Positions 22,715-36,075 are shown, counted from the first letter of the stretch. The stretch: 64,000 bases of DNA from Mytilus edulis (GCF_963676685.1 NC_092355.1:68641006-68705005), one strand, 5' to 3'. Notes: generated by a model not told the origin, from the sequence alone. Numbers and translations are program-made.

Positions 22715-22925
22715 ATGCCCCATTTATGGGCATTATGTTTTTTGATCTGTGGGTCCGTCTGTTCGTCTGATCTTCCGTCCGTTGGTCCGTCTGTCCTGCT
22801 TCAAGTTAAAGTTTTTGATGAACTTGAATTCCAATCAACTTGAAACTTAGTACACATGGTCCTTATGATATGATCTTTCTAAATTAGAGATTACTCCCAG
22901 TTCACGGTCCACTGAACATAGAACA
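22715..22925 (+). repeat. Single copy of the 12.8-kb dispersed repeat
   Basis: Carries the same leader (GTCCGTCTGTTCGTCTG-like) and body (CCAATCAACTTGAAACTTAG, CACGGTCCACTGAACATAG) as 12740-13323, as one copy only. Confidence 0.7.
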
Positions 22926-23089
22926 TTATAATGGGGAATGGGCATTCGTGTACTTAGGACACATTCTTGTTGTTTATGCTGTGCAACTTCTTTCTGTTAC
23001 CCAATAGTTTAAAATTATTCAAATTCATTGTAAAAAGAAAATGTTCATGAAAGTTCATGTGATGAATAAAAATGATACACGTATCCCTA

Positions 23090-24060
23090 GACTAAAGAAT
23101 AATGATATAAACAATTACAGTTTGTCCAACAGCCTTCAACAATGAGCAAAACCCATACCATATAATCATCTATAAATAGCCTTGGTATGATAAATTGTGA
23201 AACATTTCAAAAGAAAAAATCAACAGTCTACTACAACAATGAAGGAAAAACAAATATGGTACACAGCTTCTAACTACAGCCACTACGTTATATAGCTCCT
23301 GTCTGTGTCAAGAGTCACACCCTGTATGTAGAATACACAGCTTCTAAATACAGCCACTACGTTATAGGTCCTGTCTGTGGAAAGAGTGACACCCTGTATG
23401 TAGAATACACAGCCTCTAACTACATCCACTACGTTATAGGTCCTGTCTGTGGAAAGAGTCACACCCTGTATGTAGAATACACAGCTTCTAACTACAGCCA
23501 CTACGTTATATAGGTCCTGTCTGTGGAAAGAGTCACACCTTTTATGTAGAATACACAGCCTCTAACTACATCCACTACGTTATAGGTCCTGTCTGTGGAA
23601 AGAGTCACACCCTGTATGTAGAATACACAGCTTCTAACTACAGCCACTACGTTATATAGGTCCTGTCTGTGGAAAGAGTCACACCCTGTATGTAGAATAC
23701 ACAGCTTCTAATTACAGCCACTACTTTATATAGGTCCTGTCTGTGGAAAGAGTCACACCCTGTATGTAGAATACACAGCTTCTAAATACAGCCACTACGC
23801 TATAGGTCCTGTCTATGGTAAGAGTCACACCCTGTATGTAGAATACACAACTTCTAACTACAGCCACTACGTTATATAGGTCCTGTCTGTGGAAAGAGTC
23901 ACACCCTGTATGTAGAATACACAGCTTCTAACTACAGCCACTACGTTATAGGTCCTGACTGTAGACAGGCACATACAGAATTAAAAAAAAATGATTAAAT
24001 TTAATGTGACTGGTCTAGTTTATTATTGATAATGTTTTAAGAAACTGTTACTTGATATTT
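23090..24060 (+). repeat. 74-bp tandem array with flanks, copy A
   Basis: A leader at 23090-23263 (AACAATGAAGGAAAAACA) is followed by about nine and a half copies of a 74-bp unit (TCTAACTACAGCCACTACG ... TGTATGTAGAATACACAG) to about 23960. A tail (CAGGCACATACAGAATTAAA) follows. Leader, array and tail all recur in the same orientation at 43540-44600. Confidence 0.9.
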
Positions 24061-24114
24061 TTTATGTGTTTCTTAAATGCCGACCTTTTTATAAAACCCA
24101 AATCTTGAAACGAT

Positions 24115-24597
24115 CTCAAAATAAGGAGTTGTGGTATGATTAACAATGAAGCAATTAATCCTAGATCATAGGACAAAGATATAAACAATTACAGGTCGTT
24201 CAACAGCCTTCCACAATGAGCAAAACTCATACCATATAATAATTAGGAGATGAGGTATGATTAACAATGAAGCAATTAATCCTAGACCATAGGACAAAGA
24301 AATAAACAATTACAGGTCATTCAACAGCCTTCCACAATGAGAAAAACTCATACCATATAATAATTAGGAGATGTGGTATGATTAACAATGAAGCAATTAA
24401 TCCTAGACCATAGGACAAAGAAATAAACAATTACAGGTCGTTCAACAGCCTTCCACAATGAGCAAAACTCATACCATATAATAATTAGGAGATGTGGTAT
24501 GAGTAACAATGATACAATTATTCCTAGACCATAGGACAAAGATATAAACAATTACAGGTCGTCTAATAGCCTTCAACAATGAGCAAAACCCATACCA
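24115..24597 (+). repeat. ~120-bp dispersed repeat, four copies in tandem
   Basis: The unit GGAGATGTGGTATGATTAAC ... GAGCAAAACTCATACCATAT is repeated about every 120 bp. Further copies or fragments occur at 24780-24870, 29590-29650, 30700-30770, 34368-34470, 36765-36805, 38740-38850 (inverted), 41265-41310 and 43540-43790. This is the most frequent dispersed family in the window. Confidence 0.8.
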
Positions 24598-24767
24598 CAG
24601 GGGTTAAAAATGTTGTTACAGCTAACTAGCCCAGGACTTATTGGCAGCAGGATTTTACTAGCCCAGTTTGAAGAACTGCTAGCCCATCAAAACATTAAAA
24701 GTTTAGATTGCCCGAGGCGTAAATGCTGTAGTCCCGGGCGTCGGGCTAGTGGATTTTTTAACCCCTG
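24598..24767. mobile_element. 170-bp hAT-like MITE with empty-site evidence
   Basis: Terminal inverted repeats CAGGGGTTAAAAA / TTTTTTAACCCCTG. The flanks TACCA at 24593-24597 and 24768-24772 form a 5-bp target duplication. The element sits inside a copy of the ~120-bp dispersed repeat, and neighbouring empty copies read CATACCATAT, confirming the insertion point. A CAGGG start with a 5-bp duplication fits hAT5-type elements. Confidence 0.75.
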
Positions 24768-24872
24768 TACCATATAATAATTGGGAGATGTGGTATGATT
24801 AACAATGATACAATTATTCCTAGACCATAGGACAAAGATATAAACAATTACAGGTCGTCTAATAGCCTTCAC

Positions 24873-24960
24873 ATGGGTTAAAAAATCCACTAGCCTGACG
24901 CCAGGGACTAGAGCATTTACGCCTCGGGCAAACTAAACTTTTAACCCAATATGCCCGACG
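24873..24960. mobile_element. Partial inverted copy of the 170-bp MITE
   Basis: Starts GGGTTAAAAAATCCACTAG and is the reverse complement of the right half of 24598-24767. A third fragment, matching the left half inverted, lies at 43464-43540. Confidence 0.65.
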
Positions 24961-25081
24961 GACTAGTAACAAAAAATTCTTGTCGTTTCCAAAATAGATA
25001 GTGGAAAATCCCTTCATCCCTATTCTATCTTAGCAAATCAGATTCAATTACGTCATCCCGGATTTGGGTTTGCACAGGTCC

Positions 25082-25385
25082 AGGGTTGCGTTCAATATCA
25101 CTAGTAGCACGATTTCAGTCTGAAACGGTCATTTTGGTCTGATCGTATCTTAATTGACTGGATTTACCGCTAGAGGAAAACGTCAAGATTTGTCAGATCG
25201 TTCAGTCTCCATTCGGATCGATAGTCTCATTAGGTAAATTAGTCCCGTTAAGGCATGTCAAGATATTTAAGACTGTATCTTCTAGCGAGCTGTTTAGATC
25301 CGTTAAGACCGTGTCAGACCAAAACAGACCATGGATACAAACTGACGTCAAGATGTTGTCAGACCGTGTCCAGTCGTGTTCAGAT
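25082..25385 (+). repeat. Dispersed repeat, copy A of an inverted pair
   Basis: Starts GGGTTGCGTTCAATATC and contains TCAGTCTGAAACGGTCATTT. It is matched in reverse complement by 41706-41985. Rich in GTCTGA / TCAGAC type words. Confidence 0.75.
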
Positions 25386-28300
25386 TTTAATAATTTGGAC
25401 ACAAAACGAGTGAAACTTTCCCATTATTTATCAGGGGTTGCTCCCCTTTCAAGAATAAAATAAAACTGTGAAAGAAGACGATTTTTTTAACTGAAAGTCT
25501 ACCACGTCCCCTTAATCATGTTATTTAAATAAAACAAATATTCAATTTTAATTCTAACTTCTTCCTATTTAATTATTTAACACTGTTTTATAATTATATA
25601 AATAAAAAAAGTAGCTCAAAGTCATACTGCTGCACAAATCGCCGCGAATTGACTAAAAAAAAATCAACAGATTGCCGAAATAATATTTGATTATTGAATA
25701 TAAGCACCTGAACCTTTGTATTTAATGGTTTACAAGTGATTGCAATACGTTTTATATGCAATTACAGACTGCCGTACGTGGTGAAGAATTTGTCATTCAT
25801 TTTTACACCCTTATTTAATAATAACGGATGTCGGCCGTGAACCCTTGAAAACGTGATCTTAATATGTTAAATTAAATTTAAGATGTAACTATTTTTAAAT
25901 ATTGTAAATGAATGCATTATCATTTATCTTTTATGTTACCTATATAAATTGCATTTGAGTAAATTTGAGGCAGGGAAAAAAATATATAGATATAACTCTG
26001 TCTTTTATCGTTTTCTGTTTATTGTCATGACATTGTCCGTTAACTTTATTTTTGCCAGACTCATGCGTTTGACTTTCCATCTTTATTTTTTAATGTGTCT
26101 ATAATTCGAGAGCCTTTTGTAAAAAAAACTACATACCAGAAGCCTTCGTTAAAAAATAAAGTTTGAATATTATAGCAGAAAAAGGCTTATAAATTCATTC
26201 AAATTTATATTTGAAATAGGATAAATTATCAAGAAAATGTTTATAAATACGTCAGACACTGTACTTAAAGTACATTTAAAGACCAGGTTACATATATATT
26301 ACATGCATACAGCATAATAAAGCTGGTTTAATTTGAATGACTATCCATTAGGGACATTTTTCGACGATAATTAATCAAATCTGACAAGTTTAATTAAAAA
26401 CGGAAAATAATTCTTCGCCCGTAAACGATTTAACGTTACCGTACCCTCTTTATTTTTGTTGCATTTATGTCGCATGTGTGTCGGCAGTGTCAGCGCTTCT
26501 AATAGCTAACTTATTTTACATAAAATCGTTGACATGGTAGAAGGAAACTATAGTACAATATAAGCTGAGCTGGAAATTGCAATTGGTGAGTAGAAATGAA
26601 TATTTTAATACATGTCTATCAGAATAATCATTGATCATGGATCATCACCCAAGAATTTGAAGGAAAAATGTTCACATTTGTTAAATTTGTGCATACAGGT
26701 ATGAATCGACGTTCCAATACTCCACACTCTTGGATAGTAGCCTGTTCAAAGGCAAAGTAAGAATTTGGGCTTGTTAAAAAATTGTTCCTGTGATTGTACC
26801 CCCCCCCCCTTTTCATGTTTTTTGGAAGATCAATGCATGATTTAAAAAGTTACATATAAACTAGTATGGTTTAAACCTCCTTTTAAAAATGGCGGGATCC
26901 ACCCCTGTTTATTGCCTAACATGCATTGACATGTGGGGTATTCACAATGGTATGGTTGTGCGGGATGGCCTATACAACAGTTACAAGACCTAAACCCCTG
27001 ATCGAGTAATCCTATATATTGTATGTTAATGTATTGATAACTGTCACGTCCTAAATTTGCATGAAATATTTGTCACTTTTTTTTATTAACCAATAACCAA
27101 CCAATCTTCACATGTTACGATGTAGTCCGAGACAAGCTTGTCTGGCAAAACAGCCGTTTGGACGTCAGAGTAATCTCAGACTAGTTACGACGATGATATA
27201 CCTATTTATATAGCCACTGGTGGGTGATGTACAATAATTATAATTTGTCACATATGTGTTATGAATACCTTCAACATGTTCAAGGCTTGGGTTTATATAT
27301 ATGCAATAACCTCAAAATTGCCCGGGGCAAAAAAAAGAGTATATTGATATTGTGCCCTGACATGCCTGATTCCAAATGATGAGACGATATTGCGTCCTTA
27401 ACAACAATTTTTAACACTTTTCATCTTTTGTGATAAGAAATTTAAGATTTTACCGGGTATGATTCATTATTTTGTTATAAATGATTTGTTATGCTCTAAA
27501 TTTTGTAGAACTTAAATATATGTTATAACAAGAAAAAGAAATTATGTTGAAATTTTTATTTTTATCTTTTGTATATTAATTATTATTCACTGTCATGACT
27601 GTCATGACTAAATAAAAATTAGATCCCTCGCATGCGCGGCATAGTTACTGTAAATAAGTGCCGGACACGTTATCATCAGTATGTTGATGGATTATAAAGA
27701 AGAAGAAGAATCTTATAAATACTATTTGCTTTGTCACCATGTCACGTTGGTAGTAATATTCAACAAATTCTATTTTAAAATAAAAAAGTATTATAAATTG
27801 ATCACAACAAGTATAGTGCTATACAATGCTATAGCCTCTATTAGACAGTAACCCTTCAATGAAGTATACACCTAAGAAAACATTGATGTAGAAAGAGAGA
27901 ACATTTTGTTTTAGAAATAGAACCTCAAAAAAGGGTTTTATTCTTCTTCTCATAAGGGACTTATCAATTAAATTGTATAAGTCATAAATTCATTTCTTTA
28001 CATCATTAAACTTTGTTGTCAAGCAAATTATGATTGCTAGTTTTTCTTGTAGATAAATTATACAAGTTTATATATAATAAATACTTTATTCTTAATGTAT
28101 GTTTTTTTTGTAGATAAGATATCATATCACATTGGTTTGAGCATGATTCCCAGCCAGATTATGAAGCGGCATATATCATGTATATCAATGTATATATAGG
28201 AAATATATAGTGTCACTAAGTTACTCTCATATGGTACCTCATTTGTACCTGTAGCTATAAATTGTGAAATGGTGGATTCATTCATAATTTTGTGTTACTT

Positions 28301-29020
28301 ATTGGTTTGGAAATAACGTTGATAGAGCTAACAGCATTATGTCATGATGTACAGTTGATGGGATGATCTGATTGGACGACAAAAAGAGAATTGTGAATTG
28401 AACAAATAGCAAACTTACAATTCATAGAAAAAATGTAGGAAATACAATGTACTACATTACTTGGTGACAGAGCATACCTTTGATATATATATATATATAT
28501 ATTTGAAATAAGTAATATTAACAATTTGAAATAAAGAGAATTTAAAGTTTTCTAGGAATATTAGTAGTGCATCATATCTTAATTCCATGATTATCTTGGA
28601 TAGTTATATCATTAAGAATAGAAAATTGGAATAATGGAAATTTCTAGTTTCAGTGAATATCAATCATTGTCAATACTAAACGTGCAGCATCATGATCATA
28701 CATCATCTGATTCACCTTGGATAATTATTCATTTGAAATAAGAATTTGGATATAATAAGAGTTTCTATGCTGCCATTGCTATTGTTGGCTACATGTACCA
28801 CCAGGGAGTGTTAAACCTTTACTTTCCATGAGGGTCTGTCACGGTCCATCACTATTGGTTAGTGTCATATATATGCATGATGATGGAAGTTTTTACCAAC
28901 CTAGACAAGCTTTAGTTTACAGCCCTGGCATGGTTGTTGGTTAGAGTTGAATGACAGCTTGCTGTATAGTTATAATAGTCTGAATGTATCTACATGTATT
29001 TTAATAATCTTCTAAATTAC
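25386..29020. other. Intergenic, AT-rich, nothing recognised
   Basis: No coding potential I trust. Contains a C-run at about 26799-26811, a (TA)n microsatellite at about 28482-28502 and a GACTGTCATGACTGTCATGAC direct repeat near 27590. Short ORFs are ordinary background. Confidence 0.4.
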
Positions 29021-32000
29021 TGTTCATTCTGAAACTGGCATTTTATAATAGTAGTCAAACATATTAAACAATACATGTACTTCAAAGTATCATTTTATTT
29101 TGTCTCGCCTTACACAAAAGTCATGAAAGTTGGTTGTATACAAGAAATTTGTATTACAGTCTTGGGGTGATGATGTAAGCTATTTTATAGAGCTTTACAT
29201 TTTAAAAGCTAAAAGAGCTGGATGTTTCTTGTCTTGTATTCAGATGCTAGTAGGTAATTAATATGTTATGATGTTTCAGTTTGCCATTATATGTACATTG
29301 CACCTGACCCCATTTTCATGGTTCAATGACTGCATGTAAAATATACTGTTACTTAATCAATGAAATGCTCTTTTATACTGTATATTTTATATATGTAATT
29401 GGATACATTTTATTGTATATATGAGTATCTTGAAAGATCTACTTGTCTATCAGGTTGGGTTGACCTGACCTTGACCTTCATGGATAATTTAAGTGATTAA
29501 GGTTATTTCAGTTTGATACAATGTTAACATGGTTAGGTTTGTTTCTCAGTTTATACTTCCTAATCATGCTAATAAAATTGACACTGGAAATGGGGAATGT
29601 GCCAAAAAAGACAACAACCCAACTTCAGAGCAGACAATAGCCGAAGGTCATCAATGTTTCTCATAAGCTTTAAGCTACATTGTACATGTATAGGATCACT
29701 ACTTTTGGCATAATTATGGAATAAATGTAAGTTGTACATGTTTGACATTTTTGAATGGCTTATTTCATCTGACAATGACACCATTTTCATGGTTTTTATG
29801 TTTAGTCTTTTTCTCTGTTTCTATGGTTACTATAAACGTTTAACCATAAATTTGGGGTATGGAAGAACTGTAAAATTCAAAAATTCATGAAATTCATGAA
29901 ATTATCTGTCCTATATCTGTCTGGCATGGTTATTTTGACTGGACTTCATTTTAATGGATTATTGATAATGTAAAGTTTATGTGATACTTATAGACTAGTA
30001 AAATCTTCTTATTTCAGAATTTCAATAAAAAGATCATGAATAAGTCCACATTTAAAAGAATGTCTGTTTCCCATCCCAGGGGGCTTATTTTTTACCTGGG
30101 TGTGGGGAGGGGAAACAAACAATTTTTATTTTGGCCTAAGGAGATATGGTGAGACGACTATCAACCATTTAAACCATGTAGACCAAGTGATTTACTTGTT
30201 AGTCACTATATAATAGGTCACTGCACACCCTTCAACAATGACCAAAAACTAAAACTTTATAATGAGCACCCTATAAAAGGTTCAGCCTGTAATGAGGCAT
30301 CTGACACAGTTAATGTAAAATATTCAGACGAAAAACCCAACAGTGATGACAATTTGATTTATTATACCATACCCTCCCCCCCCTCCCTTGAAGTTAAATG
30401 TCTAATCCCTTGGTGTACTAATATGAATAGTATTTTACTGGAAATGTTTCGGAAAATAGATATTGATGCTAATGTAAATATTTTATCCAATAAAAAGACA
30501 GGAAATAAGTCGGTGAACCAAAAAGTTCAAATCTAATTGAAAATTAAAGTGCCCATGAACTCACTGATCATGCACGAGTGATTCTATTCATAAAAATTGT
30601 CCGTGTAACAATTAAGAAGAGTCTGTGTATCATCGAAAAAGAGTCTGTGTAACACCCCTTAATGTACTGTTTTTCTATAGCTCTGCAAGGGGGGGGGGGG
30701 GGGGGTCAAAGTCGTTCAAAGGTCACTGTACGGCCTTTAACAATGAGCAAAATCCATACAGCCTTCTAGTACGGCATACGTTTTACCTCAGCGAACTCAC
30801 TGTCTTGGTGATGTATCAATCATTTGCTTCAGGTCGATCCATTTCGCATCTCGTCATGAATATGCGTGATATATTTGCCACTGGACATTAAGGGAGCAAT
30901 CAATTTATCAGTTTCATTTAGTGATGCATGCTAATTATATATAGTTCTCAAATGATAATTGTCTAAAACTGTTTCCATTTTTGTGTATTTTATTTTTTAG
31001 CGTAAATTTTAGAATTTCTTTCCGAATCTTTCTCTTTGCATTTATTTGTTTGTAAACATTTAATAAAGTAGTCCATGTCAGGGGTTAGATTGTATACAGC
31101 CAATCTAGGACCAGGGCAGTAGAACAGAAAACAGTCTCCATTGTATACATACATATGCATTTATGTTGAAGCGTAAAACAACGACATGTAGTTGAGCTCG
31201 TTTTGGTGAAACAATTACTGTCAAATCTTTATATATATATATCTGGTAAAGTTGTCATAAAAGCAAAAACGGACGAAAAAGTTGGCAACAATTTATAATA
31301 AGACTAAACTTATTTTGGCCGTTTCGTTTCTTCTAAAGTGTTAAATTCAAGTTGACAACCATGCGACTGGCTTACTTGGAGATTCAGGTGACCTTTTTCG
31401 TTTTTTAGAAATTTCAATCAAAGTTCGTATATCCCTTCAACGATTTATTCAATTTTTTTTAACGTATAGATAGCGCGAAACTCTCACTACACCATGCATA
31501 GACTATTTTTTTTTCGACCAAATGCGGCTGCTTATTTATACAACCGAACAACCAAACGTCCGCACCCAATTTTAGCAAAGATATACTGTCGAACGGGAGA
31601 TGTGAATATTTCTATACCCAATCAATCATTTGATTTTGAAAACAATTTTAAAGGTATACATTAATACGACATCAACCCAACGACACATATCAATCAAAAC
31701 ATTAAGAGTCAACACACAGATTTTTGTTATAGAAAGAAACCTATACAGAATAAAAAGCCTAAACCGGAACAAGACTAAATAATACGGGAGCAGTGATTTT
31801 TTTTAGACAAAAATGCAAGTGTTCCGTAGAAATATTTCACGTACCATTTTTTTTTATTTCGATCGTTGAAAATTATAGCAGGTGTGATATAAATCAGTAG
31901 ATTCAGGCCAAAACTATAATATGGAAATATAATATGAAAATTAAGCCTGCTTTGTACTAGACCGACACACTGAGATGGATTTTTAACGTGTAAGTTCACA

Positions 32001-32128
32001 AGCTAACAGTTCGAAAGAAAGAAAAAAACTCTTTGTTAGACCCGTTTGGGATTCGGACTAAAGTCCTCTCGCTGTTGAGGTGAACTTATACTCACGAGAC
32101 CAACCAGGAGAGAGGTCGCATAGTCATA
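29021..32128. other. Intergenic with dispersed-repeat fragments
   Basis: Fragments of the CCTCATTTTCATGGTTCA family (see 46100-46980) at about 29295-29345 and 29770-29860. Fragments of the ~120-bp dispersed family occur at 29590-29650, 30180-30260 and 30700-30770. A run of about 18 G lies at 30688-30705 and a short (TA)n stretch near 31233. No gene seen. Confidence 0.45.
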
Positions 32129-32177
32129 CCATGGAAGTATTATATTGACGTCAATATAATACTTCCATGGTCATACC
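32123..32177. repeat. Perfect 42-bp palindrome inside an 8-bp direct repeat
   Basis: 32129-32149 and 32150-32170 are exact reverse complements (centre TTGACGTCAA). The direct repeat GTCATACC lies at 32123-32130 and 32170-32177, like an 8-bp target duplication around a minimal fold-back insertion. Confidence 0.85.
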
Positions 32178-32228
32178 AAAAACTCGAGCATAATAAACAA
32201 TACAGTTTAACAGAATTATCACCGTTAC

Positions 32229-32262
32229 CAGAGACATATATACACATATATATATGTCTCTG
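32229..32262. repeat. Short hairpin, CAGAGACATATATA arms
   Basis: CAGAGACATATATA is followed by an inverted TATATATGTCTCTG. It shares its arm sequence with the palindrome at 18455-18503. Confidence 0.7.
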
Positions 32263-32892
32263 CCGTTACTAATGCGATTTTAAAGTCAAGATCTTATCTA
32301 AATTAGATACCGTTATGTGATGTTGGTATCTACACGTATGAATAGAGATGGCCGACATCAGAGTAGATTGAGAGGACCATCGCTCTCTGCAAATTGAAAA
32401 CTCTTCCTCAATGATGTTAGTGGTCCCACTGTAGCGAGCTGTTGCAAGGCTAAATTTCTATCCTTATTAAATCTTCTCTCATTATTCAGTGGTTACCGTA
32501 TTTCAAGTTTACTTTTAATCTTATTGTCGAACGACTATTTGAAGTGCTTCCTATTATATTTAAAACTTGTGTTCTCGTTATGAACACGAATGAAATATTT
32601 GCCACTGGAGGTGACTGAGGCAAACAACAATGAATCACCATCATTAAAATATAAGTATATACTTTGTAATTAATTAGAAGAATGATGACAATTTCTCATC
32701 TATTCACGTTTTGATCGAGCCGCTTCAACCTCAAATCTTGCTGCATTGTTTTACATTTAGGCTACTAGTATTTAAATACTATTGTATTCATTGAAGTTTA
32801 CATGCGTAGTTTTTTTTATTCAAAAGAATAAATTAATATTTATAAATAAATTGGACTGAACAAACAACACTAATTATTTCGCATTTGCATGT

Positions 32893-33142
32893 AACGCAGT
32901 TTAGAAAAATAAAAGATTGGATTTTTTTTAGATTAGCACACATGCAACGCATCCCCACTTAGGAGTCCTCCAAAAAGGTAAAATTTACCTGTAAGGGAAC
33001 ATGTATGTCTGGTGTATGTATATCACTCGTTCCATCTACAATATACGGAAATGACACGACCGGGTATTGTAAAGCTTTGAGGGACTTTTAATGTCAAATT
33101 CATATCCCTGGGCGAAGAAATTACCAAGTTTGGAAAACACCG
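32893..33142 (-). repeat. Inverted repeat arm A (unbroken)
   Basis: About 250 bp matched in reverse complement by 35029-36075. Shared words include GGTAAAATTTACCT, TTCCATCTACAATATACGG and TCATATCCCTGGGCGAAGAA. It serves as the empty-site reference for the MITE in arm B. Confidence 0.8.
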
Positions 33143-35028
33143 TGTGTACACTGACTTATAAAAGTGTTTGTCTTTCATGCTGTCTAGTCTGAGAATAAAA
33201 GTTTGAGCAGTTTTTGAAGGTAAAAAATAAAGGTTTAATATTATTGCAAAAGTCTGTGAATAATTGAAAATAGGACGTTCCGGAAAACACAAGTCGCTAT
33301 ATTAAATGCTTGTAAATCTCTGTTACATGTGGTGCGCTTCTATTTAAATACCTTTCTGTTAATTAAGAAAGTGTAAAAACAGTTATTGAAATCCGGCTGA
33401 AAAAAGGGAAAACGAATAGTGACTATCTAACTTATTTTTCAAATATCGAATACACAAATAAATCTCTAACCATCCACGCTTACAATTTGTTTTTACTGAC
33501 AGGTGTCTGCTGGCATTCGATTGGATATCAGTTTTATGTAGGCGTAACAATTCATCCCATTTATCCAATCAGCTGTCTTGTGTGCGATCTCATACGGTTC
33601 ACATGGTCTAGTTTTTTATAATGATAGCGATAAAAATTATTCGTGCAGAATATACATACACTATAAAACAAAAATATCCTGTCCAAAAATGACTTACGAG
33701 ACACCATATTAACCAAATAACTATTTAAAAAATTAGACAGCATACATGTAAAATATTATCATTCATAACAATTACTATTTAAAAGGGAAATATTATACTA
33801 TTAGTATCATGGTCCCAGCATTTTAACAAATTTATCAAAACAGGACGTTGTTGCAATGGTGTGACTAGGACTTTACGGTGCGTCTAAAAATAACCTAGGC
33901 CGCCTCGGTGCACTATAAGCTCTCGAAACTGCACTAAGACCATGATGGAACACTATAGCGAACTTTCTATACTAATGAAATGTCCATGTGTGGAAAAAAG
34001 ATCTTACTATACACTGTACGGACATTTAGACTTATTCACTAGCTGTGATATACAGTACTAGAAGATTTATCAAGGATAGCAAGGATACAAAAATTACGAT
34101 ATTAATAACGCTAAAAATTAAAAGGAAAGTGTACGCTATGTCGCCCGGAATCCGACACTGACCTAGCAAATTACGACATAATTAAACCATTAGCAACTTT
34201 GTAAAACTGGGAATATTATGATAATCAGATAAAGGTAATGTCTGTCAAAAAACGTATTTTACGAAATAATTGAAATCGGATTTAGATTAGATTTGTGATC
34301 GTTGGAATTTAAATAATCTATCTCTTTATAATTACCTTTTTTAATCAAACGGAACACATACTATAGGAGATGTGGGATATGTTTCAATTTGACAGCAACC
34401 AAACGACAAAAATGAAGAGATGGCAGATACCCACAACCAACTTGGAACCACCACCAGACAGAAGGACAAATAAGCATTTAGAGGGCTGGCACCCCATATG
34501 GAATTTACTGACCCCATATATACCGTATTAGGTCACTAGCACACTGTGTCACTAATAATATTCAGTATGGTGATGCAGCATCTTACATCCTCTAACTTGG
34601 AAACTTGATGAACATTGAACATTCATATGTGTATATCAGTGCCTTGTACTTGTATGATATTTGTCTGTATTTATTCATTAAAATATAAATCTCTAATAAG
34701 ACTTTATTTACAAAATATAACACATGAGTAAAAAAAAAACACTTTCAGAAAAAAAAGAGTAACTATAAAAAGTGCGACCCCAAAAATTAAAAAAAATATC
34801 TTTCCTTTAAAAAGTATTTCATGGTAGAATTTGACATCAAAATGGGTTAAAATAACAAATATCAACTTATTGCAATACTAACAAAACTTAACTTAATTAC
34901 ATTGTTTACAGAAGCTCCCATTTCACCTTAGTTAATTCTTGTGTACCTAAAAATTTGTACTAAGGCAAACTGGGATTAATTATATATATATATTTTGACA
35001 ACTAAGGCGAAATGAGAATAAGCCGTTC
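33143..35028. other. Spacer between inverted repeat arms
   Basis: No gene seen. Holds a fragment of the ~120-bp dispersed family at 34368-34470 and a small inverted repeat (CATTTCACCTTAGTT near 34918, AACTAAGGCGAAATG near 35000). Confidence 0.4.
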
Positions 35029-36075
35029 ACACAGTGTTTTCACAAACCGGTAATTTCTTCGCCCAGGGATATGAATTTGACATTAAAAGTCCCTCAATAG
35101 CTTTACAATACCCGGCCGTGTCATTGCCGTATATTGTAGATGGAACTAGTAATATATGTTCCAGACCGTATGAGTATTTGGGCCGTACGCGTACGGTCTG
35201 GACCGTATGCGTACTTTTTCAAAATACTCATACGGTCGGACCGTACGCGTACGGTCTGACTAATATTAAGAAGTTGTCAAAGTTAATTAGATCCATATAA
35301 CTGATCAATATAACTTAACTCTCAAATAGATATAAAAAAAAGTTTAATTTTATAATTGAAAAAAAACAAACTATATATTTTAATGATTTAAAAAATTCAC
35401 GCTAAGTGAATCTGTTAATCTCTTGTATTTTTAAACATGTCGATCACTCAGTAAAATAATTGAATTATGATCACTAAAATTGAAAATATCGGAAGTAAAT
35501 ATAATGTGGGAGGACAATTGTTTTAGAATATTTAGCAACTTTACCAAAAAATATTTTTGCTAAGGAACATACAGAACTGCAAAAATGTAAATGAAAAAAT
35601 ATTAGTACGTTACTTGTGGTAGCAAGTGTAACATTGGTTGAGAGTACCAAAATTAGGATTAAGATATACAATTAAACAAATATTTTATTTCAATTGTTCA
35701 TTTGTTCATTTTATCCGTGTAATTGTAATAATATTAAATTAGTAAATCTGAAAATAAAGATTGTGATTAATGTTAATTTTTTGAAATTAAACCCATATGA
35801 TCTAATAACATGTATGGTCAGCTCGTACTGGACCATACGCGTATACTCATACGGTCCGACCGTACGCGTATGGTCGGACCGTACGAGTATACGTATACGG
35901 TCCGGACCGTACGCGTACGGTCCAAATACTCATATGGTCTGGAACATATACACAATGAATTTCATACACCAGATATACAAATACAGGTGAATTTTACCTT
36001 TTTGGAGGACTCCGAAGAGGTGGTGCATTGCATGTGCGCTAAGTTTGAAAAAAAATCCAATCTTTTATTTGGGGT
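35029..36075 (+). repeat. Inverted repeat arm B, split by a MITE
   Basis: 35029-35154 and 35949-36075 together match the reverse complement of 32893-33142. The interruption is exactly the element at 35155-35948. Confidence 0.8.
35155..35948. mobile_element. 794-bp MITE with GC-rich palindromic ends
   Basis: Ends TATGTTCCAGACC / GGTCTGGAACATA with TA on both sides (35153-35154 and 35949-35950). The inverted ends extend about 50 bp through AGTATTTGG and GTACGCGTACGGT. Several copies of the palindromic word GTACGCGTAC sit at both ends and contrast with the AT-rich middle. The TA duplication suggests a Tc1/mariner-type MITE. ORFs crossing it (35810-36205 and others) are not genes. Confidence 0.75.

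Noticed and set aside
21335-24060. CRISPR-like look of the regular arrays
   Set aside because: Units are contiguous with no unique spacers, and the context is a eukaryotic genome.
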